Positions 6,270 to 12,625 of a stretch of DNA of 12,667 nt are shown here, piece by piece. A program made the position numbers and the translations under genes. The stretch is from an uncultured Clostridia bacterium (GTDB taxonomy: Bacteria; Bacillota; Clostridia; Peptostreptococcales; Anaerovoracaceae): positions 1-12,667 of the forward strand of contig CAKQWJ010000040.1 of assembly GCA_934278925.1 (NCBI GenBank), written 5' to 3'. The stretch's first letter is position 1, and every line of letters begins with the position of its first letter. The notes beneath the pieces are model-generated. The model searched no databases. It was not told the DNA's origin and worked only from the letters and a program-made list of their open reading frames with translations.

Positions 6270-6765
6270 GAGACTTGGTGCAAAAGAAAAGGAGAAGCAA
6301 GGGCTTGCGGCGATTCGTGCACCAAGTCTTCGCCGGCCCCGCGCCGAAAATGGCCTGAGACTTGGTGCAAAGGAAAAGGAGAAGCAAGGGCTTGCGGCGA
6401 TTCGTGCACCAAGTCTTCGCCGGCCCCGCGCCAAAAAATGGCCTGAGACTTGGTGCAAAGGAAACGGAGGAACAAGGGCTTGCGGCGATTCGTGCACCAA
6501 GTCTTCGCAGGCCCCGCGCCGAAAATGGCCTGAGACTTGGTGCAAAGGAAACGGAGGAACAAGGACTTGCGGCGATTCGTGCACCAAGTCTTCGCCGGCC
6601 CCGCGCCGAAAATGGCCTGAGACTTGGTGCAAAGGAAAAGGAGAAGCAAGGGCTTGCGGCGATTCGTGCACCAAGTCTTCGCCGGCCCCGCGCCAAAAAA
6701 TGGCCTGAGACTTGGTGCAAAGGAAACGGAGGAACAAGGGCTTGCGGCGATTCGTGCACCAAGTC
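6270..6765 (-). repeat. Tandem array: six copies, 87/88-bp period, of the inverted-repeat element
   Basis: Six 57-bp elements lie at 6272-6328, 6359-6415, 6447-6503, 6534-6590, 6621-6677 and 6709-6765. Each has arms GACTTGGTGCA and TGCACCAAGTC around a 35-base interior, with gaps of 30-31 bases. On the minus strand the interior reads GCAAGCCCTTGTTCCTCCGT or a close variant, the same core as the copies at 64-119 and 6113-6168. Two interior types occur: GGAAAAGGAGAAGC (copy 2, copy 5, nearly copy 1) and GGAAACGGAGGAAC (copies 3, 4, 6). Because 87 is divisible by three, long open frames cross the array on both strands; these are by-products. Each arm can also pair with the arm of the neighbouring unit across the gap, so two alternative folds exist. 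Confidence 0.92.
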
Positions 6766-6805
6766 CCCGCCGGCCAAGTCTCCGGCGGCCAAGTCCTCGG
6801 CGGCG
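6761..6805 (+). repeat. Three 15-bp repeats at the end of the array
   Basis: AAGTCCCCGCCGGCC, AAGTCTCCGGCGGCC and AAGTCCTCGGCGGCG follow each other without gaps. They start inside the right arm of the last array element (CCAAGTC) and look like a small local amplification of the arm end plus GC-rich sequence. Confidence 0.7.
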
Positions 6806-6815
6806 GGGGGCGCCC

Positions 6816-6870
6816 AGATATGAAACAACCTGCACCGGTCCGCCGAAATGGCGGACCGGTGCAGGTTGTT
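6816..6870 (-). terminator. Terminator of the marR-ABC exporter operon
   Basis: A perfect 21-bp stem: 6824-6844 and 6850-6870, loop GAAAT, beginning 13 bases past the stop codon of the second transporter gene. On the minus strand the stem ends GGTTGTT and is followed by TCATATC, a modest U run. The stem is much longer than usual for a terminator. Confidence 0.75.
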
Positions 6871-6883
6871 CTCTTCATTATAC

Positions 6884-8803
6884 CTATTCCAACTCAAAGG
6901 CACCGGTGTACAGCTGGTAGTAGGTGCCCTTCTGGGCGATGAGCTCGTCGTGGTCTCCTCGCTCGATGATCCGGCCCTGATCCAGCACCATGATGGCGTC
7001 GGAGTTCCGGACCGTGGACAGGCGATGGGCGATGACGAACACGGTCCGGCCCTTCATCAGGTTGTCCATACCCTTCTGCACCAAAGCCTCCGTTCGGGTA
7101 TCGATGGAGCTGGTGGCCTCGTCCAGGATCATCACCGGCGGATCCGCCACCGCTGCCCGAGCGATGGAAATCAGCTGACGCTGGCCCTGGGAGAGCTGGG
7201 CGCCGTTGCCGGTGAGCATGGTGTTGTATCCCTCCGGTAGGCGGGTGATGAAATCATCCGCGTTGGCCAGGCGGGCAGCTTCCATGCACTCCTCATCGGT
7301 GGCATCCAGCCGTCCGTACCGGATGTTGTCCATCACCGTTCCGGTGAACAGGTTCACGTCCTGGAGCACGATTCCCAGAGAACGGCGAAGATCCGGCTTG
7401 CAGATGTGGTTGATGTTGATTCCGTCGTAGCGGATTTTACCGTCCGCGATGTCGTAGAACCGGTTGATCAGGTTGGTGATGGTGGTTTTTCCCGCACCGG
7501 TGGCGCCCACGAAGGCAATTTTCTGGCCCGGTTTCGCGAACAGGGTTACGTCGTGGAGCACTTGCTTCTCCGGGGTGTAGCCGAAGTCCACATCCTGCAG
7601 GCGCACGTCGCCTTTCACTTCTATATACTGCGGCTCCGCATAGCCCGGAGTCATGCGCTTCCAGGCCCACATTTCCGTATTGCGGTCGGTCTCTTTGAAA
7701 CTGCCGTCGGATTCTTTTACCACGTTCACCAGATGAACGTAGCCCTCGTCTTCCTCCGGCTTTTCATCGATGAGCCGGAACACACGGCCCGCACCGGCTA
7801 AAGCCATGGAGATCATCGGCACCTGGGCCGACATCTGACCGATGGTCTGAGACAGCTGGCGGGACATGCCCAGGAAGGACACGATAATGCCGATAGTGAT
7901 GGGCTGAAAACCACGCAGGCTCACGTTGGTCGCCCCAAAGACCACCAGCAGTCCGCCCACCAGTGCCAACAGCACGTACAGGATGTTTCCGATATTTCCC
8001 AGAATCGGCATCAGCACGTTGCCGGCCGCATTGGCCCGGGCGCTGTCTTGGAAGAGTTGCTCGTTCAGCGCATCGAATTCCTTCTTGCTCTCCTCCTCGT
8101 GAGTGAACACCTTTACCACTTTCTGGCCCTTCATCATTTCCTCGATAAAGCCCTCTCCTTTGGCCAGGGATTTCTGCTGGCGCATCATGTACACGGAACT
8201 CTCCTTGCCCAGTTTTTTCGTCACCCGGAACATCAGGAGGATTACGGCAAAAACAACCAGCGTCAGCCACAGACTGTACCGGAGCATCATGAACACGATG
8301 GAGAATATGGACAGGCCGGCCTGAATCAAGGTCGGCGTGCTCTGGCCAATCATCTGCCGGATGGCATCCACGTCGTTGGTGTAGGTACTCATGATATCGC
8401 CGTGGGCGTGAGTATCGAAGTACTTAATCGGCAGCTTCTCCATGGCGTCGAACATCTCATCCCGCAGGTTTTTCAGGGTTCCCTGGGTGACCCCCGCCAT
8501 GATCTGGGTGTAGATGGCGGAAGTGGCCATGCCCACCAGATAGAACACGCCCATGGTTCCGATGATGCGGAGGAATTTTGCCTGTACGGAATCCATGCCC
8601 ACCTTCAGTCCCGGCAGGATCACTTGGTCGATCAGCTGCTGCAGGAACACGTTGGAGAAGGACGTGGAGATGGCGGATAAAATAATGCACACCAACACCA
8701 CCAGCAACCGGCCTTTATAGTGCTCGGTCAGGTATTTGATAAAACGTTTCATGGTTCCCGGGCGGATTTCGCCAACGGGTTGTCCTCTTCTTGGTCTCGG
8801 CAT
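6884..8803 (-). CDS. ABC exporter half-transporter, canonical ATP site (BmrD/LmrD-like)
   Basis: A 639-residue half-transporter. A basic N-terminal tail (1-17) precedes a six-segment membrane domain (about 30-340). A linker carries an extra charged insert (about 346-395), then the ATPase domain: Walker A GATGAGKTT (433-441), Q loop Q481, signature LSQGQ (537-541), Walker B VMILDE with catalytic E562, and H loop H593. All catalytic residues are present, unlike its partner. In heterodimeric exporters such as BmrCD, LmrCD and TM287/288, this type supplies the Walker B glutamate of the one working ATP site. Its ATG overlaps the upstream stop (TAATG), with AGGAGG 7 bases before, so the two are co-translated. 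Likely substrates are drugs or other hydrophobic compounds, but export specificity cannot be read from the sequence. Confidence 0.92.
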   Translation of the reverse strand: MPRPRRGQPVGEIRPGTMKRFIKYLTEHYKGRLLVVLVCIILSAISTSFSNVFLQQLIDQVILPGLKVGMDSVQAKFLRIIGTMGVFYLVGMATSAIYTQIMAGVTQGTLKNLRDEMFDAMEKLPIKYFDTHAHGDIMSTYTNDVDAIRQMIGQSTPTLIQAGLSIFSIVFMMLRYSLWLTLVVFAVILLMFRVTKKLGKESSVYMMRQQKSLAKGEGFIEEMMKGQKVVKVFTHEEESKKEFDALNEQLFQDSARANAAGNVLMPILGNIGNILYVLLALVGGLLVVFGATNVSLRGFQPITIGIIVSFLGMSRQLSQTIGQMSAQVPMISMALAGAGRVFRLIDEKPEEDEGYVHLVNVVKESDGSFKETDRNTEMWAWKRMTPGYAEPQYIEVKGDVRLQDVDFGYTPEKQVLHDVTLFAKPGQKIAFVGATGAGKTTITNLINRFYDIADGKIRYDGININHICKPDLRRSLGIVLQDVNLFTGTVMDNIRYGRLDATDEECMEAARLANADDFITRLPEGYNTMLTGNGAQLSQGQRQLISIARAAVADPPVMILDEATSSIDTRTEALVQKGMDNLMKGRTVFVIAHRLSTVRNSDAIMVLDQGRIIERGDHDELIAQKGTYYQLYTGAFELE

Positions 8804-10539
8804 TATTCTTCCTCCTTTCCTTTGGTCTGGGAATCAAAGATTTCCCGGTAAATTCCGTTCTTGGCGATGAGGCTCTCGTGATTTCCCTGTTCCACCACGC
8901 GGCCGCCGTCCATTACCAGAATCTGATCTGCGTCCTGCACGGACGAAATTCGCTGAGCGATAATTATTTTTGTGGTATTCGGAATCTTTTCCATAAAAGC
9001 CTGGCGGATGAGGGCGTCGGTCTTGGTGTCCACCGCGGAGGTGGAGTCGTCCAGGATCAGCACCTTTGGATTTTTCAGGAGCGCCCGGGCGATGCACAGC
9101 CGCTGCTTCTGGCCACCGGACACGTTGGTTCCGCCCTGCTCGATGTAGGTGTCGTAACCGTCCGGGAATTTGGAGACGAACTCGTCCGCCTGGGCCAGCT
9201 TGCAGGCCTCCACGATTTCCTCGTCCGTGGCGTGCTTGTTGCCCCAGCGCATGTTCTCCTTGATGGTGCCGGAGAAAAGCACGTTCTTCTGAAGCACCAC
9301 GGCCACCGCATCCCGCAGGGTGTCCACGTCGTAGTTCCGCACGTCGATCCCGCCCACTTCCACGGAGCCTTCCGTCACGTCATAAAGTCTCGGGATCAGC
9401 TGCACCAGGGAGCTTTTGGAGGAACCGGTTCCGCCGATGATGCCCACGGTCTCTCCGGAGCCGATATGGAGGTCGATGTCCGTCAAGGCGTTCCGCTTGC
9501 TTTTTTCATTGTACTTAAAAGAAACATGGTTGAAGTCCACACTTCCGTCGGTCACTTCCGTCACCGGATTTTCCGGGGAGTGCAGGGTGTTCTCGTAGTT
9601 CAGCACTTCCGTGATTCTTCGCGCGGATTCCTGGGCCATGGTGAGCATGACGAACACCATGGACAGCATCATGATGGACATGAGCAGCTGCACGCCGTAG
9701 GAAATCAGGGCGGACAGGTCGCCGGTGTTCAGGCTGGTTCCGTGGCTGTTCACGATGGTTTTTGCACCGAAGAAGCTGATCAGCAGCATGGAGGCGGACA
9801 TGCAGAAGCTCATCACCGGGCTGTTCAGGGCCAGGATGCGCTCTACATGGGTGAAATCCTTCCGCACTTCATCGGATGCCCGGTAGAATTTCTCTCGCTC
9901 GTACTCCTCCCGGACGAAGGATTTGACCACTCGGATGCCGGCGATGTTCTCCTGTACGGAGTTGTTCAGGGCATCGTATTTCTTGAAGATCCGGCGGAAA
10001 ATCGGCATGGCGGTGCGGATCATCCAGACCATGGCGATGGCGATGATCGGCATCACGCAGAAGAACAGCAATGCCATCTTCGGATTGATGGAGAAACTCA
10101 TCACCAGGGAGAATACCATCATCAGCGGTGTCCGCACCGCGATTCGAATCAGCATCTGAAAGGCGTTCTGCACGTTGGTGACGTCGGTGGTGAGCCGGGT
10201 AACCAGGGACGAAGCGGAGAACCGGTCCACGTCCGCGAAGGAGAAATCCTGAATGGCGTAGAAAATATCGTGTCTCAAGTTCTTCGCGAAACCGGCGCCG
10301 GCGGTGGCGGCTTTTCTCGCTGCCAGAACGCCGAAGAGCAGGGACAGCATGGCCATCACCAGCAGGACGCTTCCGTACTTCACAATCGGGTCCATGGATT
10401 CTCCGGTCATGTGGTTGATGAGCTGTGCCATCACGAACGGCAAAGCGCATTCGAACAGCACCTCGATGCCCACAAATACCGGCGTCTCAATGGCCGCCCC
10501 CTTGTAGTCCCGGATGCTTTGCATTAACTTCTTGATCAT
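8803..10539 (-). CDS. ABC exporter half-transporter, degenerate ATP site (BmrC/LmrC-like)
   Basis: A 578-residue half-transporter with six membrane segments (about 15-305) followed by an ATPase domain. Walker A is GGTGSSKSS (369-377), the Q loop Q417 and the signature VSGGQ (473-477). The residue after Walker B is aspartate (ILDD, D497-D498) where glutamate is normal, and the H-loop histidine is replaced by glutamine (IAQR, Q529). This pair of changes is the mark of the degenerate half in heterodimeric exporters. The partner is therefore the next gene, which has the intact residues. Its ATG overlaps the marR stop as ATGA, and AAGGAGG lies about 10 bases upstream. The second gene starts within its last codon. 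Walker A has SSK in place of the usual SGK, a small further oddity. Confidence 0.92.
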   Translation of the reverse strand: MIKKLMQSIRDYKGAAIETPVFVGIEVLFECALPFVMAQLINHMTGESMDPIVKYGSVLLVMAMLSLLFGVLAARKAATAGAGFAKNLRHDIFYAIQDFSFADVDRFSASSLVTRLTTDVTNVQNAFQMLIRIAVRTPLMMVFSLVMSFSINPKMALLFFCVMPIIAIAMVWMIRTAMPIFRRIFKKYDALNNSVQENIAGIRVVKSFVREEYEREKFYRASDEVRKDFTHVERILALNSPVMSFCMSASMLLISFFGAKTIVNSHGTSLNTGDLSALISYGVQLLMSIMMLSMVFVMLTMAQESARRITEVLNYENTLHSPENPVTEVTDGSVDFNHVSFKYNEKSKRNALTDIDLHIGSGETVGIIGGTGSSKSSLVQLIPRLYDVTEGSVEVGGIDVRNYDVDTLRDAVAVVLQKNVLFSGTIKENMRWGNKHATDEEIVEACKLAQADEFVSKFPDGYDTYIEQGGTNVSGGQKQRLCIARALLKNPKVLILDDSTSAVDTKTDALIRQAFMEKIPNTTKIIIAQRISSVQDADQILVMDGGRVVEQGNHESLIAKNGIYREIFDSQTKGKEEE

Positions 10540-10994
10540 ATATCGTTATCCTCCTTCCCGTTTTCCAGGTTGGCGTGGAGCTTGCGCAGGAGGCGAATCA
10601 GCTCCTTCACTTCTTCCTCGCTCATTCCCCGGGTCATCAATTTCTCTTTCTCTCGGAACCGTTCTTCCATGAAATGTTGATGTTCATGGGCCCGTTCCGT
10701 CAGGCGCACCATCTTGATCCGCCGATCCGTCTCGTCGGTGAAGCTTTCCACAAAACCCTTTGCTTCCAGCCGCTGCACCAGCCCCACCACCGTGGGATGG
10801 GAAATCTCCAGCTCTTTCTCAATCTGCTTCTGGGACATCTGTCCACCGGCCTTGGCCAGGTGCCGAAGCAGGTGGGCCTGGGACCAGGTAAGGTCGCACT
10901 TCCGCATATCCATGTCCGCATGGGTTCGCATCTGGAAGGAAATCTGCTTAATCAGCATGCCGATTTCGTTCCGATTGCATTTGCATTTCTTCAT
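10536..10994 (-). CDS. MarR-family transcriptional repressor
   Basis: A 152-residue winged-helix regulator and first gene of the exporter operon. The start at 10994 has AAGGAG just upstream; an in-frame ATG at 11024 has none and sits in the GC-rich leader. The DNA-binding part runs from about 36 to 100: LTWSQAHLLRHLAKAG, then MSQKQIEKELEISHPTVVGLVQRLEAKG (recognition helix about 65-79), then the wing FVESFTDETDRRIKMVRLTE with the usual D-R pair. N- and C-terminal helices should form the dimer interface. Three cysteines (C4, C6, C33) lie in the N-terminal third; a redox role is possible but unproven. It overlaps the first transporter gene by 4 bp. The 42-bp palindrome over its own promoter makes autorepression relieved by a transported compound the likely logic. 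Confidence 0.9.
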   Translation of the reverse strand: MKKCKCNRNEIGMLIKQISFQMRTHADMDMRKCDLTWSQAHLLRHLAKAGGQMSQKQIEKELEISHPTVVGLVQRLEAKGFVESFTDETDRRIKMVRLTERAHEHQHFMEERFREKEKLMTRGMSEEEVKELIRLLRKLHANLENGKEDNDI

Positions 10995-11115
10995 TTCTTC
11001 TCCTTCTGTTGGTATGGTTTCCATCCAAGGGGCCGGCTGCCGGGTGGGACGCCGGCACAGTGGCAGGGCCTTCAGCTGCCGGGATTGGGCCTCCGGCCTC
11101 CGGGATGGGATTTGT

Positions 11116-11157
11116 TAAAATGTGTAGCGTGCTACATGTAGCACGCTACACATTTTA
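11116..11157. promoter_or_regulatory. Perfect 42-bp palindrome, likely MarR operator
   Basis: The left arm 11116-11136 is the exact reverse complement of 11137-11157. Each half itself contains the near-palindrome TGTAGC-nn-GCTACA (11123-11136 and 11137-11150), so the site is two 14-bp MarR-type sites side by side. The minus-strand -10 box of the operon forms its right end, and the predicted start point (about 11145) lies inside it. A bound repressor would therefore block polymerase directly. Two adjacent dimers could bind. Confidence 0.8.
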
Positions 11158-11180
11158 GTCCTTTCGGGCGCCGTAGTCAA
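11152..11180 (-). promoter_or_regulatory. Promoter of the marR-ABC exporter operon
   Basis: On the minus strand TTGACT (11180-11175), a 17-base spacer and TAAAAT (11157-11152). Each box matches the sigma-A consensus in five of six positions. The -10 box is the edge of the palindrome. The message would have a GC-rich leader of about 150 bases before the marR ATG, containing repeated CCGGAGGCC/CCGGCAG stretches. Confidence 0.8.
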
Positions 11181-11242
11181 TGACGATTCTGTGAATTTTT
11201 CTCGGTATCTCTGCGGATTAACTTTTCTTTTTTTTACCGCTG

Positions 11243-11251
11243 TGATATTCT
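11243..11251 (+). promoter_or_regulatory. Possible extended -10 promoter of mltG
   Basis: TGA-TATTCT (11243-11251) fits an extended -10 box. No good -35 is seen; at 17 bases upstream there is only TTTTCT inside a T-rich run. The box ends 7 bases before the mltG ATG, placing the start point at or next to the start codon. Confidence 0.4.
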
Positions 11252-11258
11252 TAATACT

Positions 11259-12302
11259 ATGAGTAAACGAAGAAAAATGACAATTATAGCAATCGCCGCG
11301 CTGGCAGCTCTGCTTCTGCTGGTCGGCGTCCTGACATCCGGCATCACCGCGAATCGCGACGGGGGCGAGATTACCGTATCCTCCGGCGACGGTTCCATCA
11401 TCGTGGCCGACAAGCTGAAAGAGGAAGGCTTAATTCAGAGTCCGTTCCTTTTCCGGATTGTGGCGGAAGCGGAAGGCCGAAACGGCAACTGGTACCCCGG
11501 TTCTTATAAGATTCCCGGCGGCAGCAGTTTTTTCGAAATCTGTAAAATCATGAGCAAACCGGCGGGGGACATCCGTGTCACCTTCCCGGAGGGTATTCAG
11601 GTGCGGGAAATGGGAACCATCTTGGAGGAAGCCGGCGTGTGCAAGAAGTCGGAATTCCTGAAGGCCTGCAAAACCCATTCTTTTAACTACGAATTCCTGA
11701 AGAAGGTGCCCGCTTCCAAGCGCATCGGCGGCCTGGAAGGCTACCTCTTCCCGGATACCTATTACTTCACGAAGGACGAGGACCCGGACAGCATCATCAA
11801 TACCATGCTGGATCACTTCCAGCAGACGGTGTACACCCCGGAGATCCTGGCCAAGGTGAAGAAGAGCAAATACACTTTGGATCAGGTGATTATCCTGGCG
11901 TCCATGGTGGAGAGCGAAGCCGCCACCACCGAGGACCGGAAAACCGTGGCCGGCGTGTTCCTGAACCGCCTCCGCCACCCGGACAAATTCCCGAAGCTGG
12001 AATCCTGCGTCACGGTGGAATACGCCAAGGGCATCAAGAAGGACATCATTTCCCTGGCGGATACCAAGTATAATTCCAAGTACAACACCTACAAATACCC
12101 GGGTCTCCCGTACGGACCCATTTGCTGCCCGAGCATGGAGTCCATCAACGCGGTGCTGACCCCGACCCACAGCTGCTATTACTACTTCCAGTCCGATTCC
12201 AAGGGCCGGCTGCACTTCGCCCGGACCTGGCAGGAACATGCCAAAATCCAGAAGAAGCTGCAATCCAACTGGAAGACCACGAAAACCCGGAAGGTGAAGT
12301 AG
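11259..12302 (+). CDS. mltG: Endolytic murein transglycosylase MltG (YceG family)
   Basis: A 347-residue enzyme that cuts nascent peptidoglycan strands outside the membrane and so sets glycan chain length. One membrane anchor lies at about 8-28 after a basic start. A LysM-like region follows (about 35-110), then the catalytic domain: GGLEGYLFPDTYYF (157-170), ASMVESEA with catalytic E218, AGVFLNRL (231-238), and YNTYKYPGLPYGPI (275-288). MltG usually has NP after that last motif (GPIxNP); here it is GPICCP. Length is normal for the family. No ribosome binding site precedes the ATG; a possible -10 box ends 7 bases before it, so the message may be leaderless. It stands alone, followed by a short repeat and a terminator. 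Identification is firm. Confidence 0.93.
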   Translation: MSKRRKMTIIAIAALAALLLLVGVLTSGITANRDGGEITVSSGDGSIIVADKLKEEGLIQSPFLFRIVAEAEGRNGNWYPGSYKIPGGSSFFEICKIMSKPAGDIRVTFPEGIQVREMGTILEEAGVCKKSEFLKACKTHSFNYEFLKKVPASKRIGGLEGYLFPDTYYFTKDEDPDSIINTMLDHFQQTVYTPEILAKVKKSKYTLDQVIILASMVESEAATTEDRKTVAGVFLNRLRHPDKFPKLESCVTVEYAKGIKKDIISLADTKYNSKYNTYKYPGLPYGPICCPSMESINAVLTPTHSCYYYFQSDSKGRLHFARTWQEHAKIQKKLQSNWKTTKTRKVK

Positions 12303-12343
12303 GTGGTACCTGGGCACCCCCGATACTTTGTCGAGCCGGATAG

Positions 12344-12414
12344 ATTAAGCAGATTGGGGAAATTAGGAAAATTGGGGGATTAGGAAAACTAGGTGAATTA
12401 GGAAAATTTGGAGG
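12344..12414 (+). repeat. 9-bp minisatellite between mltG and its terminator
   Basis: Eight units follow one another: ATTAAGCAG, ATTGGGGAA, ATTAGGAAA, ATTGGGGG (one base short), ATTAGGAAA, ACTAGGTGA, ATTAGGAAA, ATTTGGAGG. All except the first carry GG at about the same place, and the strand is almost free of C. It lies in the predicted 3' untranslated part of the mltG message. Regular GG pairs could allow a two-layer G-quadruplex. Confidence 0.75.
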
Positions 12415-12439
12415 ACCGACTGTGCGTCGGTCCTTTTTT
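12413..12439 (+). terminator. Rho-independent terminator of mltG
   Basis: GGACCGAC (12413-12420), loop TGTGC, GTCGGTCC (12426-12433) and six T's. It begins 111 bases after the stop codon, so the 9-bp repeat is part of the message. Confidence 0.88.
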
Positions 12440-12452
12440 GGTGGCCTTCGGC

Positions 12453-12575
12453 GTAGGGTTGGGCTCCGCCGCCGTGGGTGGGGCTGTTGCCGAGGTGTGG
12501 GGCCTCCGGCCACCGTGAGGGGCTCTGCCGGAGGGGTGGAGCCTCCGGCGGAAGTGTGGGGCTCCGCCGCCGGTT
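12453..12575. repeat. GC-rich degenerate tandem repeat, about 18-21 bp
   Basis: About six imperfect units with the pattern GTG-n-GGGGCTCCGCCGnn, for example GTGTGGGGCCTCCGGCCACC, GTGAGGGGCTCTGCCGGAGG and GTGTGGGGCTCCGCCGCC. Many units contain CTCCG/CGGAG self-complementary parts. No gene is seen. Similar CCTCCGGCC stretches occur in the leader of the marR operon (about 11090-11103). Confidence 0.55.
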
Positions 12576-12576
12576 G

Positions 12577-12600
12577 GACGTGGTGCCTCCCTCCCCGCAA
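12577..12600 (+). repeat. Left half of the inverted-repeat element, broken in its core
   Basis: GACGTGGTGC (12577-12586) is the left arm of the element. The next 14 bases, CTCCCTCCCCGCAA, match the interior of the copy at 6113 up to GCAA. The match then stops at 12600: the rest of the core and the right arm are missing, and AT-rich sequence begins. Confidence 0.7.
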
Positions 12601-12625
12601 TGATGTGCTACCCGTCAATAGGACA

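Noticed and set aside
6270..6765. CRISPR array
   Set aside because: Repeat-to-repeat gaps and interiors are nearly identical between units, so there are no unique spacers, and no cas gene is present.
5869..6903. Long open frames on both strands across the repeat array (up to 344 codons)
   Set aside because: The 87-base unit is divisible by three, so frames stay open by chance of periodicity. The products are low-complexity, exist in several frames at once, and have no ribosome binding site.
8791..10527. 578-codon open frame on the plus strand opposite the first transporter gene
   Set aside because: It is the antisense shadow of a clear ABC transporter gene in GC-rich DNA; its product is His/Gly-rich and matches no family I recognise.
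10995..11024. Upstream marR start at 11024
   Set aside because: No ribosome binding site, and it adds ten residues atypical of MarR; the ATG at 10994 has AAGGAG at proper distance.
12145..12618. 157-codon minus-strand frame at the right edge
   Set aside because: Its Pro/Arg/Gly-rich sequence is just the translation of the two tandem repeats and the terminator, and it overlaps the 3' end of mltG.
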